Source of the DNA: Hydractinia symbiolongicarpus
Lineage: Eukaryota > Cnidaria > Hydrozoa > Anthoathecata > Hydractiniidae
Reading direction: 5' to 3'
DNA: 64,000 nucleotides
NCBI RefSeq assembly: GCF_029227915.1
Contig: NC_079880.1
Coordinates: 22,630,501-22,694,500 of the forward strand
How positions within the stretch are numbered: position 1 is the stretch's first letter; each line of letters opens with the position of its first letter. The position numbers and the translations under genes were made by a program. The notes beneath the pieces are model-generated. The model worked only from the letters and a program-made list of their open reading frames with translations. It made no database searches and was not told where the DNA came from. Positions 12,099-25,223 of this stretch are shown piece by piece.

Positions 12099-13419
12099 AC
12101 GGTAGAGGGCGTTTTTTTTAATCTTCTTCAGTTTCTCTTCAATAGCTTGAGATAGAGATGACAATTTATCTTTGTAAGATTTCTTTACTTCCTTAAAAAT
12201 AAGAGTAAATTTATCTTAGAATTGTAGCTAGACACAAAAAATTCTTTTGTGGCTCATTTTGCCTCTCTATTAGCTTTGTACAAACTGACGAAAAAGTTAA
12301 GGGGCAATGTAGTAGAAAAACAGGTTAGCACTTTTTCGAACTTCCTTATCTTTTTTACAAAATCCATACCAACAATATCATTCCAGCAAGTTCCTCCCGT
12401 CAGTAAGTATTTGCGCGAAGTATGATGAGACATTATTTGACGTCAAATTTGTGCGTGTTATGTTGACGTGTTATTTTTAGAAAAAAATTTTTTGTCCAAC
12501 TTTTGCAGAAACATGCATTGCTAAAACCTCCTTAAAACGGACATCCTCGAGGGCACTTCCTTAAAACAGACAAAAATGTTTGTTTATCTTGTTAATACAC
12601 CCCTATAAAAAGACCCGTTAAAGCTGACAGTCTAAACCGTACACCGTAAACCGGACTCTTTTTTTTTTTCAGGTCCCGCATCTTTATTTCCCCCTAAATT
12701 TATTGCTAGGCTGAAAAAGAAATGTTTTGACTAGAATATCAAAAATTAAAATTTTATTGTTTTTCTTTTTGTCTAAACACCTGTTTGCAATACTTTCGTG
12801 TTTTTGTTATTATCAAATCAATTTTATTTGATAGCAAGTCACAGCCTTTTCTTCAACACTAGCATGATATTTACAAGCTAGCTCGAATCAATATCCGGCT
12901 CCTTGGTTAACGTAATTTTCCAGTAACCTCTGTCATTTTTAAAAACATGATCATGATTTTTGATACCGTTAGGGAATTGTTAAAATAAGCAATCCTCTCC
13001 AAGACAGACACTTCTCTGAAGCGGACAAAATCTCTGGTCCCGTAAGTGTTCGCTACAAGAAGGTTCCAATGTATCATATTTTACCGTAGGAAAATCCGCT
13101 TATGCCAAAAAACAATGGAAAAGTGAACCGTCGTTTGAATTTCGATGACGTCAGCAAAGTCCTGTCAATGAACTAAATTTTTTTTGGAAATTTGTTCACC
13201 CGTTGCTTGTATTGTATTGAGCTTGAAACGCTGACCAAACTAATACGTAGGGGATATAAGAGATATAAGAGTTTAAAAATTTTGCTGACGTCAGTAAAGT
13301 GTCTAGCTAAGTTTTAACAAGACACTGCGGTCGGGTTGAAATCACACATAATGAAAAAACATTTCAGTCTACGCGTTCCTGCAAAGAATATATCGATTTA
13401 ATTGTTTTAATGATTCTGC

Positions 13420-13921
13420 TGGACGCCTTTTCCTAGAAAAAGTCAGCGCAACTTTGCTCGTTTTCTGTAGACGCCTATTTCTAGAAAGAGTAGGCGCCAC
13501 CCCGTTGATTTTTTGTTAGACGCCTTCTTCTAGGAAGAGTCGTCGTAATTGTTTTAATGTGTTGAACGCATATTTGTGTGTTGTTAAACTTCTATAAAAC
13601 ATTTTCATAAATTCTATTTAAAAACAACATTGAAATTTCCAATTTAAGATACAGACATTATTCCTGAGTGCGGACGCATTCTAAACGCGTCAGCAGGAAA
13701 TATTTGCACCGATGCTTTGTAGAATGTATCGTCCTAAAGAACTCTGGGCGCTGCTTCCTGGAACGCGTGGCCGAAAAAAATAATCTGACGCCTAATTCTA
13801 AGAAGCACCGCCGTTTCTGGATGCCGCTTTCTAAAAAAAGGGGGCGTAATTTTCGACCACTATTACTAGAAAGCGCCGTCGCAAAAGTATTGGACCGCGA
13901 TTTCTGGAAATGGCGGTCGCA
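13420..13921. repeat. Array of ~49-bp hairpin-forming units
   Basis: GACGCC starts recur at 13422, 13470 and 13519 and again, more degenerate, from 13787 on. Units contain a short inverted repeat around TTCTAGAA, for example GACGCCTATTTCTAGAAAG then AGTAGGCGCC. Short ORFs on both strands are by-products. Confidence 0.6.
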
Positions 13922-14731
13922 CAATAAATTAAAACGAAATTGAACTAAGCATTACTGATCCACCTCCCGCTTTATACCAACATATCACATTACTCCGTAT
14001 GTGTGATTTAATAAACGCGTCCATGTAAACACCCTTCAGGTTATTCGACCCAACAAATTGCATGCCTACATCTCTATAATAATAGCCGTCGTCTGTCTGT
14101 CACTGCGCAGACCCCCCGCGGGCAACGACTAGTAAGTAAATATTTTTTAACAGCCAAGCGTAAATATGCAAAGTTAAAAACATTTGACATGTTAAAAACC
14201 TTTGACATAACCAACATGACTTTACTGGGATTGGGAAGGAATTATAAAGTTGCTCAATTGTTTACGTTTTTAAACAATGACACGAATTTACTGATTTTTT
14301 TAAAATCGTCACCATTTTCATAAGATAAATCAAAACAAAGAGTTGGTGAATTTGTTAAGTGTTTTGGGATTCTCCAAAAGATGTCTTAAAATTGTGGGAA
14401 ATCTGAAAAATTAATAATGACACGCTGATTTCGTTTGGCCATATTGAATAGAACGTTGCTATGGACATTGTGGTCACACGCTCTGTAAGATATACTTAAG
14501 GTTAAAATAAACTTCAACTTAGATAAGCTGGCCAGGATCGAATTTTTTATGAATGGGAGACTGGTTAAAAATTGCGGAGCTGTTTACAAATCTACGAGCT
14601 GCAGAATAACATTAAAATCACAGGGTTGATGTGAAAAGGAAATCTATTTTTACAGAAAATCTCTATAACACTTAGTGGAAGCTACTTATATGTCAGTTAA
14701 AACGAAACTATAACTTCAAAAGGCAAAAAAG

Positions 14732-15137
14732 ATGCCACGCAAGGCAATGAAATGCATCGTAGAGATTGATTTGCATGTTGTAAGTCTGCTTTTGACTTTT
14801 CTTTTTTTTATTTCATCGATAAACTTGTTTTTTTTTGCTCTGAATGTTTTCTTAAATTTGGTCTAGATAACATGTCCTGGGACGTTTCTTCGAGATTATG
14901 AATATGTATATTTGCATATGGAAATGTTGGGCTTGGAAGCAAGAACTAAATCTGTCCCACCAACTTTTCCTTTGTTTTTTCATGAGAGATTAAAGTTCGA
15001 AAGAGTAAGTGATTGATTGCAGTAGATACTATTTTCATGTTAATTTAATCCTTTGATTCTTACTTAACAATAATATAGAAGAGGTCAGAATTTGAGTGTA
15101 AAATAAAATCTTGTAGCTAGCTATATAGCTATACTGG

Positions 15138-15173
<36 letters not shown>

Positions 15174-18100
15174 ACATTTGACATAGCTACATGTTTAATC
15201 AAGTATTTTTTTAATTGTGTAGTATTTATTTTTTTATATTTATATTAAGAGCAATTTGCAAGGAAAACATGGATTTTTTTAACCTCGTTTTTAGCTATGT
15301 TTAAAGTTATTTAAAATTTATTAATAAGATTGCAGAAAAATCAATAATATATGCGAAACAGTCATGAACATTTTTTGTTTTATAGTGCTCACCTTGTTAA
15401 AAAATACTTATTAATTTTTTAGAAATTATTTATTATTTATATCTACACAAGTAAAGTTCCTTATAAAAGTTTATTTGATTTGACTCACTAAAAAGACATT
15501 AATATTCACAAAACTGATTCTGACCTGCTGTTTTAATACAAGTATTTTTAGACTACCCAATGATTTATAAGATGTATGTTTTTATCAACCTCTCTTTAAT
15601 TTTTGCAGGTCTCTCAATTTAGCCACTGGTACATTTGCATGTTGTGTACATTGTTACAATCTTGTTGTTTAGTAACAAAATTCCATTCACACAACCATGA
15701 CATGCCTAAACTCACTTAAGATAACAAATTTTTGTGAATTTGAATCTGTTTGAATAAGCAAAGCTGGACTCTATCTCATATTTTTCTTAGCCCTGTGATC
15801 TGCTAATTATTTTCCATACAACCGTGAACAAATTTGACAGATTATGTCATTTTGGTCATTTTGTAATGCCAATTTTTTCACTGGGCAAGTCAAAAAGTAC
15901 CTAAAAGCAAGTAGGCCTGGAAATTTGTGGAGTCTAGGGAAACAATTCTTCCTTACCATGATCTGATGAAAACGATCAAAACGTTTTTCGTTTCAGCGAA
16001 GTAGACTTTGCGGAAACGATACGTTAACAACGGTAACGATTAGCTTTAAAGCGGTAAATAATTCGAGAACCATTTAAAAATCACCCTAAGTTAGTGGCAA
16101 GAGCATAGTAGTAAAATAATATAATATAGATCTTACAAACGAAAACCCTATTTAGGAAAATTTATCTGGCAATTTCATACCACTTATAATAATTTAGCTC
16201 AAGGCTAGATGGGATACACTAGCAGTTGAGATTAAACTTTATTTATTGCCTGTTATCTTCTAAAGGAAGAATTATATATCTGCACTTTATTGTCCAGCTT
16301 TTAAGTATCAAAATACAAAGGGGTTAATAAACTTTTATTTGTGATGCACCACAGATCAATAGGCAATTTTTCATTTCACCAGGCCCTATTGATTGTCATT
16401 TCTTAACATCATCATCATCATTCTCGGCTTAACGTCCGTTTTCCATGGGTTGGAGGGGGTATATTAATGACCCTTTTCCAATCTGATCTAGACTGTGTTA
16501 GATCTAAACTCAACTTCCTCTGTATAAAGTCTGTCCTTATAACCTCCTGCCAAGTCTTTCTTGGTCTGCCTCTGTTCCTTGCCCCAGGAACTATCAAGTC
16601 TCTACACTTTCTTACCCAATTATCCTCCTCCATTCTTTCCAAGTGCCCCAGCCAATTCAATCTTCTTATCTGGATAACATCTTTAATTCTACGGAGACTT
16701 AGCCTGCTTAGCTCATCTGTCTCTTTCTGTCTCTCAGACTGGCGTTACACATCCACCTAACCATTCTCATATCATTCCTTTCTAAACGGTCAAGATCTTC
16801 CTGCTTCACTGCCAATGTCTCACTACCGTACAACATAACACTTCTTACACAGGCCTCATACAACTTACCTTTTGCCTTAATTGACAGGACTCTGCTAGTC
16901 AACAAAGGAAGTAACTCTCTGAACTTTTTCCAAGCAGAACCTATCCTGCAAGTAACACTTCTTCCAACACCCCCTTCACTGCCCAACATATCACCTAAGT
17001 AACAGAAGTTCTCAACTATCTCTAACGAGCCACTGTTGTACATCATTACAGCTGGAAATACTTCTTTCTCTATAATCTCACCTTTGCAACGCTTGCATAC
17101 AAACTGAATGTCAGCTCTTAACCTTCCACTAATACTACTGCAATTCTTATGTACCCAATGCTTGCAAGTCTGACAAAAAATTGAGTTACTACCAACCCCT
17201 TTCCTGCAAACTCCACAAGACCACTTTCCAACTACAAGGTCACACTTGGCTGCAATGCTACTAATCATGACTTTAGACTTTGCTGTGTTTACCTTTAGCC
17301 CTTTCTCTTCTAGTCCTTTCTTCCATTTCTCAAACTTTTCAACTAGTTCTTCCATCGACTCTGCTATGAGAACCAAATCATCTGCATACAATAACTCCCA
17401 TGGACAACCTGTTCTGAACTCCATCGACAGCGCTTCTGAGACTAGAATAAACAACAACGGACTAAGTACAGAACCCTGATGTACACCAACATTTACACTA
17501 AATTCATCACTAAGTGAATCGTTAATCCTGACACGACTTCTAGCATTGCTGTACATAGACTGTACCATGGTAACTAGCCACTCATCCACACCTAATTTTC
17601 TCATAGCCTGCAAAGTGGATTTTATTTTTCATATCTTTTTTTGACATTGGTGGGACTTTGCTGACATCAGCAATATTTTAAACTCATATCTTTATATGCT
17701 AATCAAATCTGTTCAATTATTTACCTTATCTTGATTAGTGTTACAACTCTACGCAATATGAAAAAAATTGTGAAAGTATTTTTTTGTTTAGTTGATTTTT
17801 TTATGGGCTTTATTTATAACATAATGCTAGTTTTTTGATTTGAGGTCAAATAACATGAAAAAAGAAGTAAAATTGGAATGGAAAGTACTCACGCGCTTGC
17901 AAAAAGGTGCATGCTAACCAAAAGATCAACTTTCTTTGACCTGATACAATTAAAAATCATCAATACTCACAATACATTCTTATAGCTTAACGTCTGTTTT
18001 ATGTTAGCAAAAGTTGGATAATGGGTTTATTTGTGACCCTTTTCCAATCTTATCTAGACTGTGTTATAATCTAAGTTTAATTTCTCTGCCTGAAGTCTTT

Positions 18101-21100
18101 CCTTCTCAGTCTACCCCTGAGCTTCGCTCAAAATTTAAATCCATAGATTAATTCCAAAAAGGTTAAAAAACATCAACCTGACCATTATTTGGGTGCATAA
18201 AAATTATATATATATATATATGCACTTTAAGCTTTCTGTTTCATATATTAAACTATATATACTGTTACCCAAAATTGCCATTCATTAGTAAAACATTTTG
18301 TGTGTTTAATTAATTTCTTATAATAAAATAATCATTTCTAATTATTCTAACGGTTTTTAACTTTTAATGTGTTAACTAAGTTTCTTCTGAACAATAAAGA
18401 CAGAAAAAACGGAAGGCTAGTTATTAAAACAGATTAGAAGCAGAGTAACAAAAGTGTATGTTTTGCTTATATTATTGTTTTTTCTGCAATTCTTAATTTA
18501 TTTTGATTGTATTATACAGTCTTTTCGTTTACATATATCAGTATTTTAAATAATATTTAAAAATGGTTCTGACCCAATCCTTTTCCTGACCAGAAGGGAT
18601 TTCAATTCCAAGGGTAAAATTAACTGCCATCTTGTCCCTGTATCTCATGTGTGTTTAATTTTTTTAGACTTTTTATGATTGCACTGATCCTGCTCTTGTC
18701 GCAGCACTTTTGAAGGGTATGATTATCTACTTTATATTTTAAAATCTAAAGAGTACTTTTGTTGCACGTAAAAAGTGTAAATCCCTAGAAACAAATTTTC
18801 AGTGTGTAGAATTACTAATAACTATTTTTTTTTCTTATAGGAGAAGACATCATTGTTGAATTACGGCAACACACCGACTATATCACAGGTGAGAAATACA
18901 AGAAAGAACTACTTATCACTAACATACTACCTGGCAGCAAGCAGGATTTGATCTGCCACAGATGAACTCGCTACACTACGTGCAGCAATATGACTTACAA
19001 AAATTATACTTGCCCATCATGATCAGAGGTTCAATCGGAATGATATATTCTCTGTTGAGAATGAAAAATAAGGAATGTGCAATAATAAGGATTCACCTAT
19101 GTAAAAAAATGCTGCACAATTGAAAACAAATCAAACAAACAGCTATATTTTTTACTCAAGCAAAAACTAAAGAAGATTAAATTACTAATGCTCTCTTCTC
19201 TAACATTATTTTTTTATAAAATAAATGGTTGTGCTTTGTCAAGTTGTGCTACCTGAAATAAAGAAGTTTTCGCTAGAAGAGATTTTTGCAAATTTTGTAA
19301 TTACTGTTTACATTCAAGAAAAATTTCTGCTATTCATAAAAAAATAATTATTGCAAAAAAACATTCAAATGCCAGATTTGTAAAAAATTTTGCCTACAGA
19401 AACTGGTTAGGTAGGATAGGAATAAGAAGATATCGTAGAAAACTCGCACAAATCTAGGAATATTTTTTTTTGAACTATCCTCGTCAATTATGATTACTAT
19501 TTACACTGTTAATTTTCAATTTTTTTAATGTCTCTATATTTTACCTCTGTTGTCTTTTTCTTCCTACTATATTTGTATTATTGGATGTTTCCGTTTCTTT
19601 TCATTCACCAAAATTTATTCCCTCGAAAAATTTGTACCTGATTCGCAGAGATTTCCTCCTGCAAAAGGAAGAAAATAACATAAAAAATAATCGATAAAAA
19701 TTAATTTCCCTTGAGGTAACCTTGGACTTTTTTTTAGTCAGATAAATACTAACAAGTAAATTACTTAAAAGGTGTAAATTGGCTTTTATTTCTTTTTAGA
19801 TGGAAAGGTTATTTCTCATTGCAGTAGCAACACTCACGACTTTTTGTATCCAGCAATACCGCCATACTATGGATCTGGTAGAGAAATATTATTATACAAA
19901 ACTGCAAAATTTAAACCTATCAGAGTAACTGTAAGTACACTAAAAATTTTTCTTGAAATATTCACAAATTTGCTCTGTGAAGTTTAATTACATGATATCG
20001 CTACGATTTCCCTGTGACCTCTGAATATGTGAAATCTATTAAGTTTCGCTGTAAAATCTAAGAAAATAAAAAATACTGATTTTTTAAATTTATTTTTAGG
20101 GAGAACCTGTCAAATTGGAGTTTTCAACAAAAACAGTGATAAAAGAAGTTCCAGATTATGACACCATGGTGAGTTTATTAGATTTCTGCAATCCTGCCGA
20201 ATGTAGTTTGCGATAAGATTGTTTAGTTCTTGTACATGTTAACCTAGTCTAGACAAATGTGAAAGCAGACTATATGTAGTTTAGAGTAGGCCACCCAATG
20301 ATGTTGGCGATAATGCTTAATAAGCGATTGGTCAATTATTTTATCAAGGCTTGGTTTGTAGGTGCACACTTTTAACGTATAGCTACCATGCACTAAATTG
20401 TATTGGCTTACATGAAATTGTTTATTTATTCTAAATTATGTTTCATTTTTCCATTATATCAAATTAAATCAACTTTTATATGTTTTTACGCACATTTATA
20501 CATATTTTGTTTAAGAAAGTTGTTTTTTATTCTTTACTTTTCTTGTTTTTGTAATGTGTTTTGGACCAAAAATTTTTAAAGCTTTACTAAGACGAGAGTA
20601 AACTTTTCTATCGTATCAGCTGTTGAAAATGTCAAAATGTACAACAATGTAAAAGAGGAGTATTGCTGGATACAAATAGTATTTCTAGTGAACCAGCATT
20701 ATTAACGTCATGAATGTCGGGGCCTTCTTGTAAAAGCAGTGTAGCAAAAAATAGGTTGTTTATTTGTAAACACAAGAATTAGATGTAGAAAGTGTCGTGT
20801 TGATAGACTGATGTTACATATAAATTGATTTTTTATAAGCACTCATTTCAAAAAATCCAGTATGTTTTAAATTACGCTACTGGCAATCCGTTTCACGTTT
20901 TTTTTATCAGGAAATGCATTTTTCTTCCTTTCATTACGCTCATGTTCTCATTCTCCAGTTTTAAAACTGTTTTATTTTTAAACGAATAATCTTAATAAAT
21001 ATTACTAATAATAAATCCTGTTTTTATAGTAACAAGTAGATTTATTTTTGTAAAAAATCGATGTAAATCGAAAGCCTATAATTTTACTTCAAAATCCATT

Positions 21101-24100
21101 TGTAATCTTCTATAACTCTAACAGGAAATAGAAATATTATAAAGAAAAACACTACCTAAACTATTACTGTCTGCACATTCAATTTGTACTCAAAACAAGT
21201 GTGGAAAATTTCACTAACTATTTTAACAGAGTTAATTTAAAGTTAAAAAAAATAGAGTTTTGGATTGGGTTTTAATTTAGTCTCAGTCACCTTGTATTTT
21301 CCCCTGAATTTTCACTCGATTATGTAAATATAATATAAATATGACATTATAAAATAATATAAAAATAACTTTAGGCCAATAAGAATAGATTTAAACAACT
21401 TAATAGCACGATTTTATTTTTAACTCAGCTTATGCCAAATCCAGGAAATATATAGACTCATTTAGTTTAAATATAGTTTATAAGTAGTGTAATCCAAGCT
21501 TTAAAATAAATATTAAAATCATATAAAACCTATTTAGGAGAATGGGGACAAAGGCCAGCGTGTTTTGAACGCCTATACACTACGCAAATCCAGCTCAAAG
21601 GAAAGTCTTAAGCCTAAAAAGTCCAACTTAAAAAATTCCAAAAGTACGCCTGACTTGTCGCAAAAGGAACAAGAGGAATTTGTTATCCGTAGAAAGGATG
21701 ATACTGTATTATCCAATCGTGACTTTTCAACTTTTGTCAATCCTAAGCCTCGTCGATCACCATCACCTGCTCGGAAGATGTTACGACAACGCTCGGCGTC
21801 TCCATCGCGAACGAAAAAGGCGCTGGGAAATACAACAGTCGAATCTATTCCAGGTAGGTTTGTCTACGGTACTTGTAACTTTTCATGACATGCAAAGACC
21901 TAATTTAGCATATCTTACCCTTTATTTTTTTCGGAAAATTAGTAAAATTTGTGAGGCTTCGGTGAAATTTCAAGCATGGCGAGATGAAAAAGGGTCACAG
22001 TCATGTATGCTCAGAAAAAATACCTATGCTCAAACAGTCTGTGGATCTTGCATACCTATATTTAAGAGATTACACAAATCAATACATATATTTGCCAGCT
22101 ACAGTTTATGTATATTTAACAGAGCAGGAATTAGCAGGAATTAGGCTGCGCCTTAAAAAAAACATTTTTCTTTCAGTATTATTGATTTCGTTTCATCACC
22201 AAGTTTTTATCAGCTGATATTAAAATTGTTTTGAATTTCATTGTTTTGTCTTTATTTTCACTGTTTCACCGCAAAACATTTCATTTTTTAGTATGGAAAT
22301 ATTCTTTTTATTATCAGCTGACTTTAAAATCGTTTTGAATTCCACTTTTTTGTCTTTATTTTCACTGTTTCACCGCTAAACATTTCATTTTTCTTAGCAT
22401 GGAAATACTCATCTGATTATCCTCACCATTACCCTTCAAGACATTATCGTTCAGTGACTGATCCTTTTTATTACACTTCAACCCCTGCGAAAAATTTAAG
22501 CTACGCTTTTGATGATTTGAATCTGTCAGGAAGAAGGTAATTTTTGTTAGAAATTTTTGATTGTGTATGTGCTTGGAAAAAAAAAGACAGTGGCAGTGTC
22601 TTTCTTCCTCCAAGGTTTAATTTGAAACAAAACGAGATAATAATGCAATTTAATTGGTTATCTTGTTAATTATTTGTTTGTTTTGATAGAATTATTTGCA
22701 CCTGTGCTCAGAGAACCTTCAAATGACGTCAGTTTACTTAAAGAAAAATTAGGCTGATACGCTTTTATACAAAAAACTACCCTGATTAAAACTAGAGTTT
22801 GATTTCTGTTGACGCGCTAGTCAAACTGAGAAAGAAAACACGTGAATTTGGAATTGCAAAGTAGTCACATAGTCACATAGATAGTGACAAAACGACAAGT
22901 TAAACAAGTCAACCTCGTCCCCAGGGCTCTTTTTCTTTTTCTGAAGATCTCCGAGATTGTCAGAAAAAGAGCCTTGGGGACGAGGCTGATAACAAGAAAC
23001 AACAAATACAGAAACTTACTTCAAAAATATTGTGCTGTTTGTAAAAAACGTGCATTTTCTGAATTAAAAATTATAATGGACTTATAACCATCATCCAAAA
23101 CCATGTCTTGAAACAAAAATATCCGTTATTACCTAGACTGTTATGTTTCTTTGTGTTTTTAGGAGTCGCAGCTACATCTCGCCGAGTTACTACGTCTCAC
23201 CTAACATTACCTCCGCTTTGAACTCGTCTCAGCGTATCCAACGTAGAGTTGATAATATTCTACATAAGAAACACTATTCAGTGGATTCAGATGCTGAGAG
23301 TGATTATTCACTGGATTTATTGCGAGAATCGTTGCGCGATGAGAGGAACGCGTTAAACGATGCTATCAAGGAGGCTGACAGAGAGTAAGTGTTTTAAAAC
23401 TTTTGTGTTTAGCTACAAGCTGTGTGAGAGTGCTACACGACACATGTCTTGATATACCAGTTGATTTAAAGAATGTCTCATAGTAAGCACTTCCCTCTTT
23501 GTCTGAGTATTTTGCTCCAAAAAAGTAAAAAAGTACTTGTTTAGTACGGAATTTGTTTATTAGAAGGTTTTTTTAGGTATCGAGGCATTTAGTCGGTTGA
23601 GTTGATCTAAAAATCAAGCATACGGAATGCATAAATAAGTAATTTAGGCTTGGGCACCTTTGTCAGCACGCATGAATATTTGAGAACTAGAGGAAAGACG
23701 AAAATATATTCACCGATAAACTATTTTTATTAATGCCTGCGCATTCCCTTTAAATTAGCTTTAATGTCTTGACTATAACTTAAAGCACAGTTAAAAGCAT
23801 AATTTGGAGGCTTAAATTCCAAGAATATTAAGTTTAATTCGGGCTAAAGACCTGTTGATAATAAAACAATGAAGCTGTGTTTTGCTGGATGTTGCAAACA
23901 ATAGTCGTACAGTGAAAGTACAGTAAGCAATTTCTGCCAAACAGTTGCAAATTTTTTTTGAGAAATTAAAGGTAAATATTTGGAAAATAACGCCCATAAG
24001 GGGTGTTAAATGGAGGGCGGTGAATTATTCCATTCTAGTCATTGTGGAAATTCAAACCTATTTGCTTTGTATTTCTAGGGCGTTCTACCGTTCGTTAAAC

Positions 24101-24112
24101 AAAACACGATAA
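14732..24112 (+). CDS. SPATA6: SPATA6-like protein (spermatogenesis-associated 6 family)
   Basis: Ten coding exons: 14732-14779, 14867-15004, 18668-18716, 18841-18888, 19800-19930, 20100-20168, 21538-21853, 22398-22536, 23163-23384, 24079-24112. They sum to 1194 bases, one frame, 397 residues plus TAA. The N-terminal half carries the SPATA6 family hallmarks: CPGTFLRDYEYVYLHMEMLG, then PPTFPLFFHERLKFER, THDFLYPAIPPYYGSGRE and GEPVKLEFSTKTVIKE. In mammals SPATA6 acts in the sperm head-tail connecting piece. The second half is Ser/Arg/Lys-rich and low in complexity (RRSPSPARK, RQRSASPSRTKKA) and ends in an acidic, helix-prone segment. It is shorter than human SPATA6 (about 490 residues). The start is the first in-frame ATG before the conserved motif. 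Intron 2 contains a LINE fragment. A germline or ciliary role here is inferred from the family. Confidence 0.9.
15139..15170 (+). repeat. TA dinucleotide microsatellite
   Basis: About 14 TA repeats in SPATA6 intron 2. A shorter TA run is at about 18206-18221. Confidence 0.9.
16405..17613 (-). mobile_element. 5'-truncated non-LTR retrotransposon (LINE) with reverse transcriptase, in SPATA6 intron 2
   Basis: A minus-strand frame (17613-16708) reads AMRKLGVDEWLV, GVHQGSVLSPLLFI and YADD (about residue 76), the reverse-transcriptase palm with its catalytic aspartates. It continues through a cysteine cluster (CGVCRKG, CQTCKHWVHKNC, CKRCKG) into the LINE C-terminal part (FCYLGDMLG, VMLYGSETLAVK). 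A break near 16.7 kb shifts to a second frame (16660-16418) with LNWLGHLERMEEDNWVRK and RGRPRKTWQEV, typical of the end of such ORFs. The 3' end is a TGA/ATG microsatellite. The endonuclease and the 5' part of RT are missing. CR1/RTE-like; exact clade unresolved. Not active. Confidence 0.88.
17975..18110 (-). mobile_element. Decayed 3' end of the same LINE
   Basis: Plus-strand CTTAACGTC and GACCCTTTTCCAATC, then CTAGACTGTGTTA, match the LINE 3' end at 16.42-16.51 kb. The coding frame is lost. Confidence 0.65.
22208..22410 (+). repeat. ~104-bp tandem duplication covering the SPATA6 exon 8 acceptor
   Basis: Unit 1 (about 22208-22311) and unit 2 (22312-22410) share TTATCAGCTGA, CTTTATTTTCACTGTTTCACC and the splice site plus exon start. 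Unit 1 has TTTTAGTATGGAAATA; unit 2 has TTCTTAGCATGGAAATA, the site used (exon starts 22398). Confidence 0.8.
22911..22987. repeat. Foldback hairpin element H1
   Basis: CCTCGTCCCCAGG (22913) is mirrored by CCTTGGGGACGAGG (to 22985). The stem continues with GGCTCTTTTTC on the left and GAAAAAGAGCC on the right. It lies in the SPATA6 intron before exon 9. Confidence 0.85.
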
Positions 24113-24654
24113 AGTTTGCGTAAGTTTATTTTTAGTTTTTTTATTCTTTGTTAATTCTCTATAACATTATATTTATATTAATTTTAGGCTGTTTTTCTTT
24201 TTTTTAGACTTGAAGCCATTTGAACGTATTGTAAATAGAAATACAAACATTGTCGGAAAAGCGAATTTTTATTTATGCTAGTTCTCCAGGCTAGTGTTTA
24301 CCATGTTAGCCTAGTTCACTTACCACTAAAGAATTTGCTTGTATTTCACCTAGTTGGTCAATTATACTATATTTCTATTTCGCTTAGAGCTATTTTAGAA
24401 GATTTTAGGTTACTAATTTTTAAAATACTTACCGTGTAAACCAGCCTTAAAGAAGTCCTAAGAAAAGAGTATGTGAAGCCTTATATGCTTATATTTTGGG
24501 TTGGTTTTTACTTCGAAAACATTCTGTTATTCGTTAGCGGCTTGAATAGCGTGAATTCATAAAACAGCGACTTTTGTAAAATTTGTATTTTATGTTGTTT
24601 GTATAATCAAGTCATGTTAGTAATCGAGCTAAATTATATTTTTAAATGTATTAT

Positions 24655-24822
24655 ACTTTCGTGTTTATTTTTGCGTGTTTTCGTTACTGTTTTGAGTTAG
24701 CAGCGTTTCGTTACGGTTTCGTGTAGACATCGTTCCGTTGTTGTTTGAGATAATTACTACTTTCGTCACTGTTACGAGTGAACGCCGCTTTCGTTGCTGT
24801 TTCGAGAAATTATCGCTTTTGT
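24655..24822 (+). repeat. Degenerate ~30-bp tandem array downstream of SPATA6
   Basis: Five or six units resembling CGCTTTCGTTACTGTTTCGAG with diverged spacers, starting about 540 bases after the SPATA6 stop. Confidence 0.6.
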
Positions 24823-24938
24823 AAAAAAACTTAACATGTTTAACATGTTCTTATCTAAACAGTGCTCGTTTAAAGTTCTTAACTTCGGAATCCGTAATGT
24901 TCCCGCTGTGTGGACTTATGATTTATGTGCGTCTTATC

Positions 24939-25025
24939 AACGTCGTCCCCAGGGATATTTTATTTTTAGACATTGGGTGCTTGGGTCGAGTGTATGCCAA
25001 AAAGAAGTCTTGGGGACGAGGTTGT
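24939..25025. repeat. Hairpin-family element H2
   Basis: CAACGTCGTCCCCAGGG at the left and CTTGGGGACGAGGTTG at the right form the end stem; the interior is only weakly complementary. Confidence 0.75.
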
Positions 25026-25223
25026 TGTGTTGTTATTTAATGATTTGGAATTTTTATCTAAAATTTTGTAGTATACTAATATTCTTATTTTGAATGTAAT
25101 GAACTTAGTGATTTTTTTATACATGGTCACTCCTACCGTAGTAAACATAGATACATCATTGTATTTATTTGAATAGAAGATGTGTTCATGTATTCAGTTT
25201 TCTGGTTTATATCAAACCTTTTT

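Larger units (their letters stand above)
10964..14731. other. Intergenic region between BK-A and SPATA6
   Basis: Holds the BK-A 3' UTR, a long palindrome (11776-12098), a decayed GGACA-rich stretch at about 12.5-13.1 kb (repeat-like), two TGACGTCA sites (13146 and 13286) and the hairpin-unit array at 13.42-13.92 kb. Minus-strand frames at 11.5-11.9 kb resemble short pieces of a coiled-coil protein but are broken. No supported gene. Confidence 0.6.

Noticed and set aside
11796-12164. 122-codon minus-strand ORF
   Set aside because: It crosses the centre of the palindrome, so its two halves are complementary sequence; not a plausible protein.
13146-13293. Two TGACGTCA sites as a cAMP-response promoter for SPATA6
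   Set aside because: They lie 1.4 kb upstream with no other promoter signal, share flanking bases as if repeat-derived, and the motif occurs elsewhere in the window.
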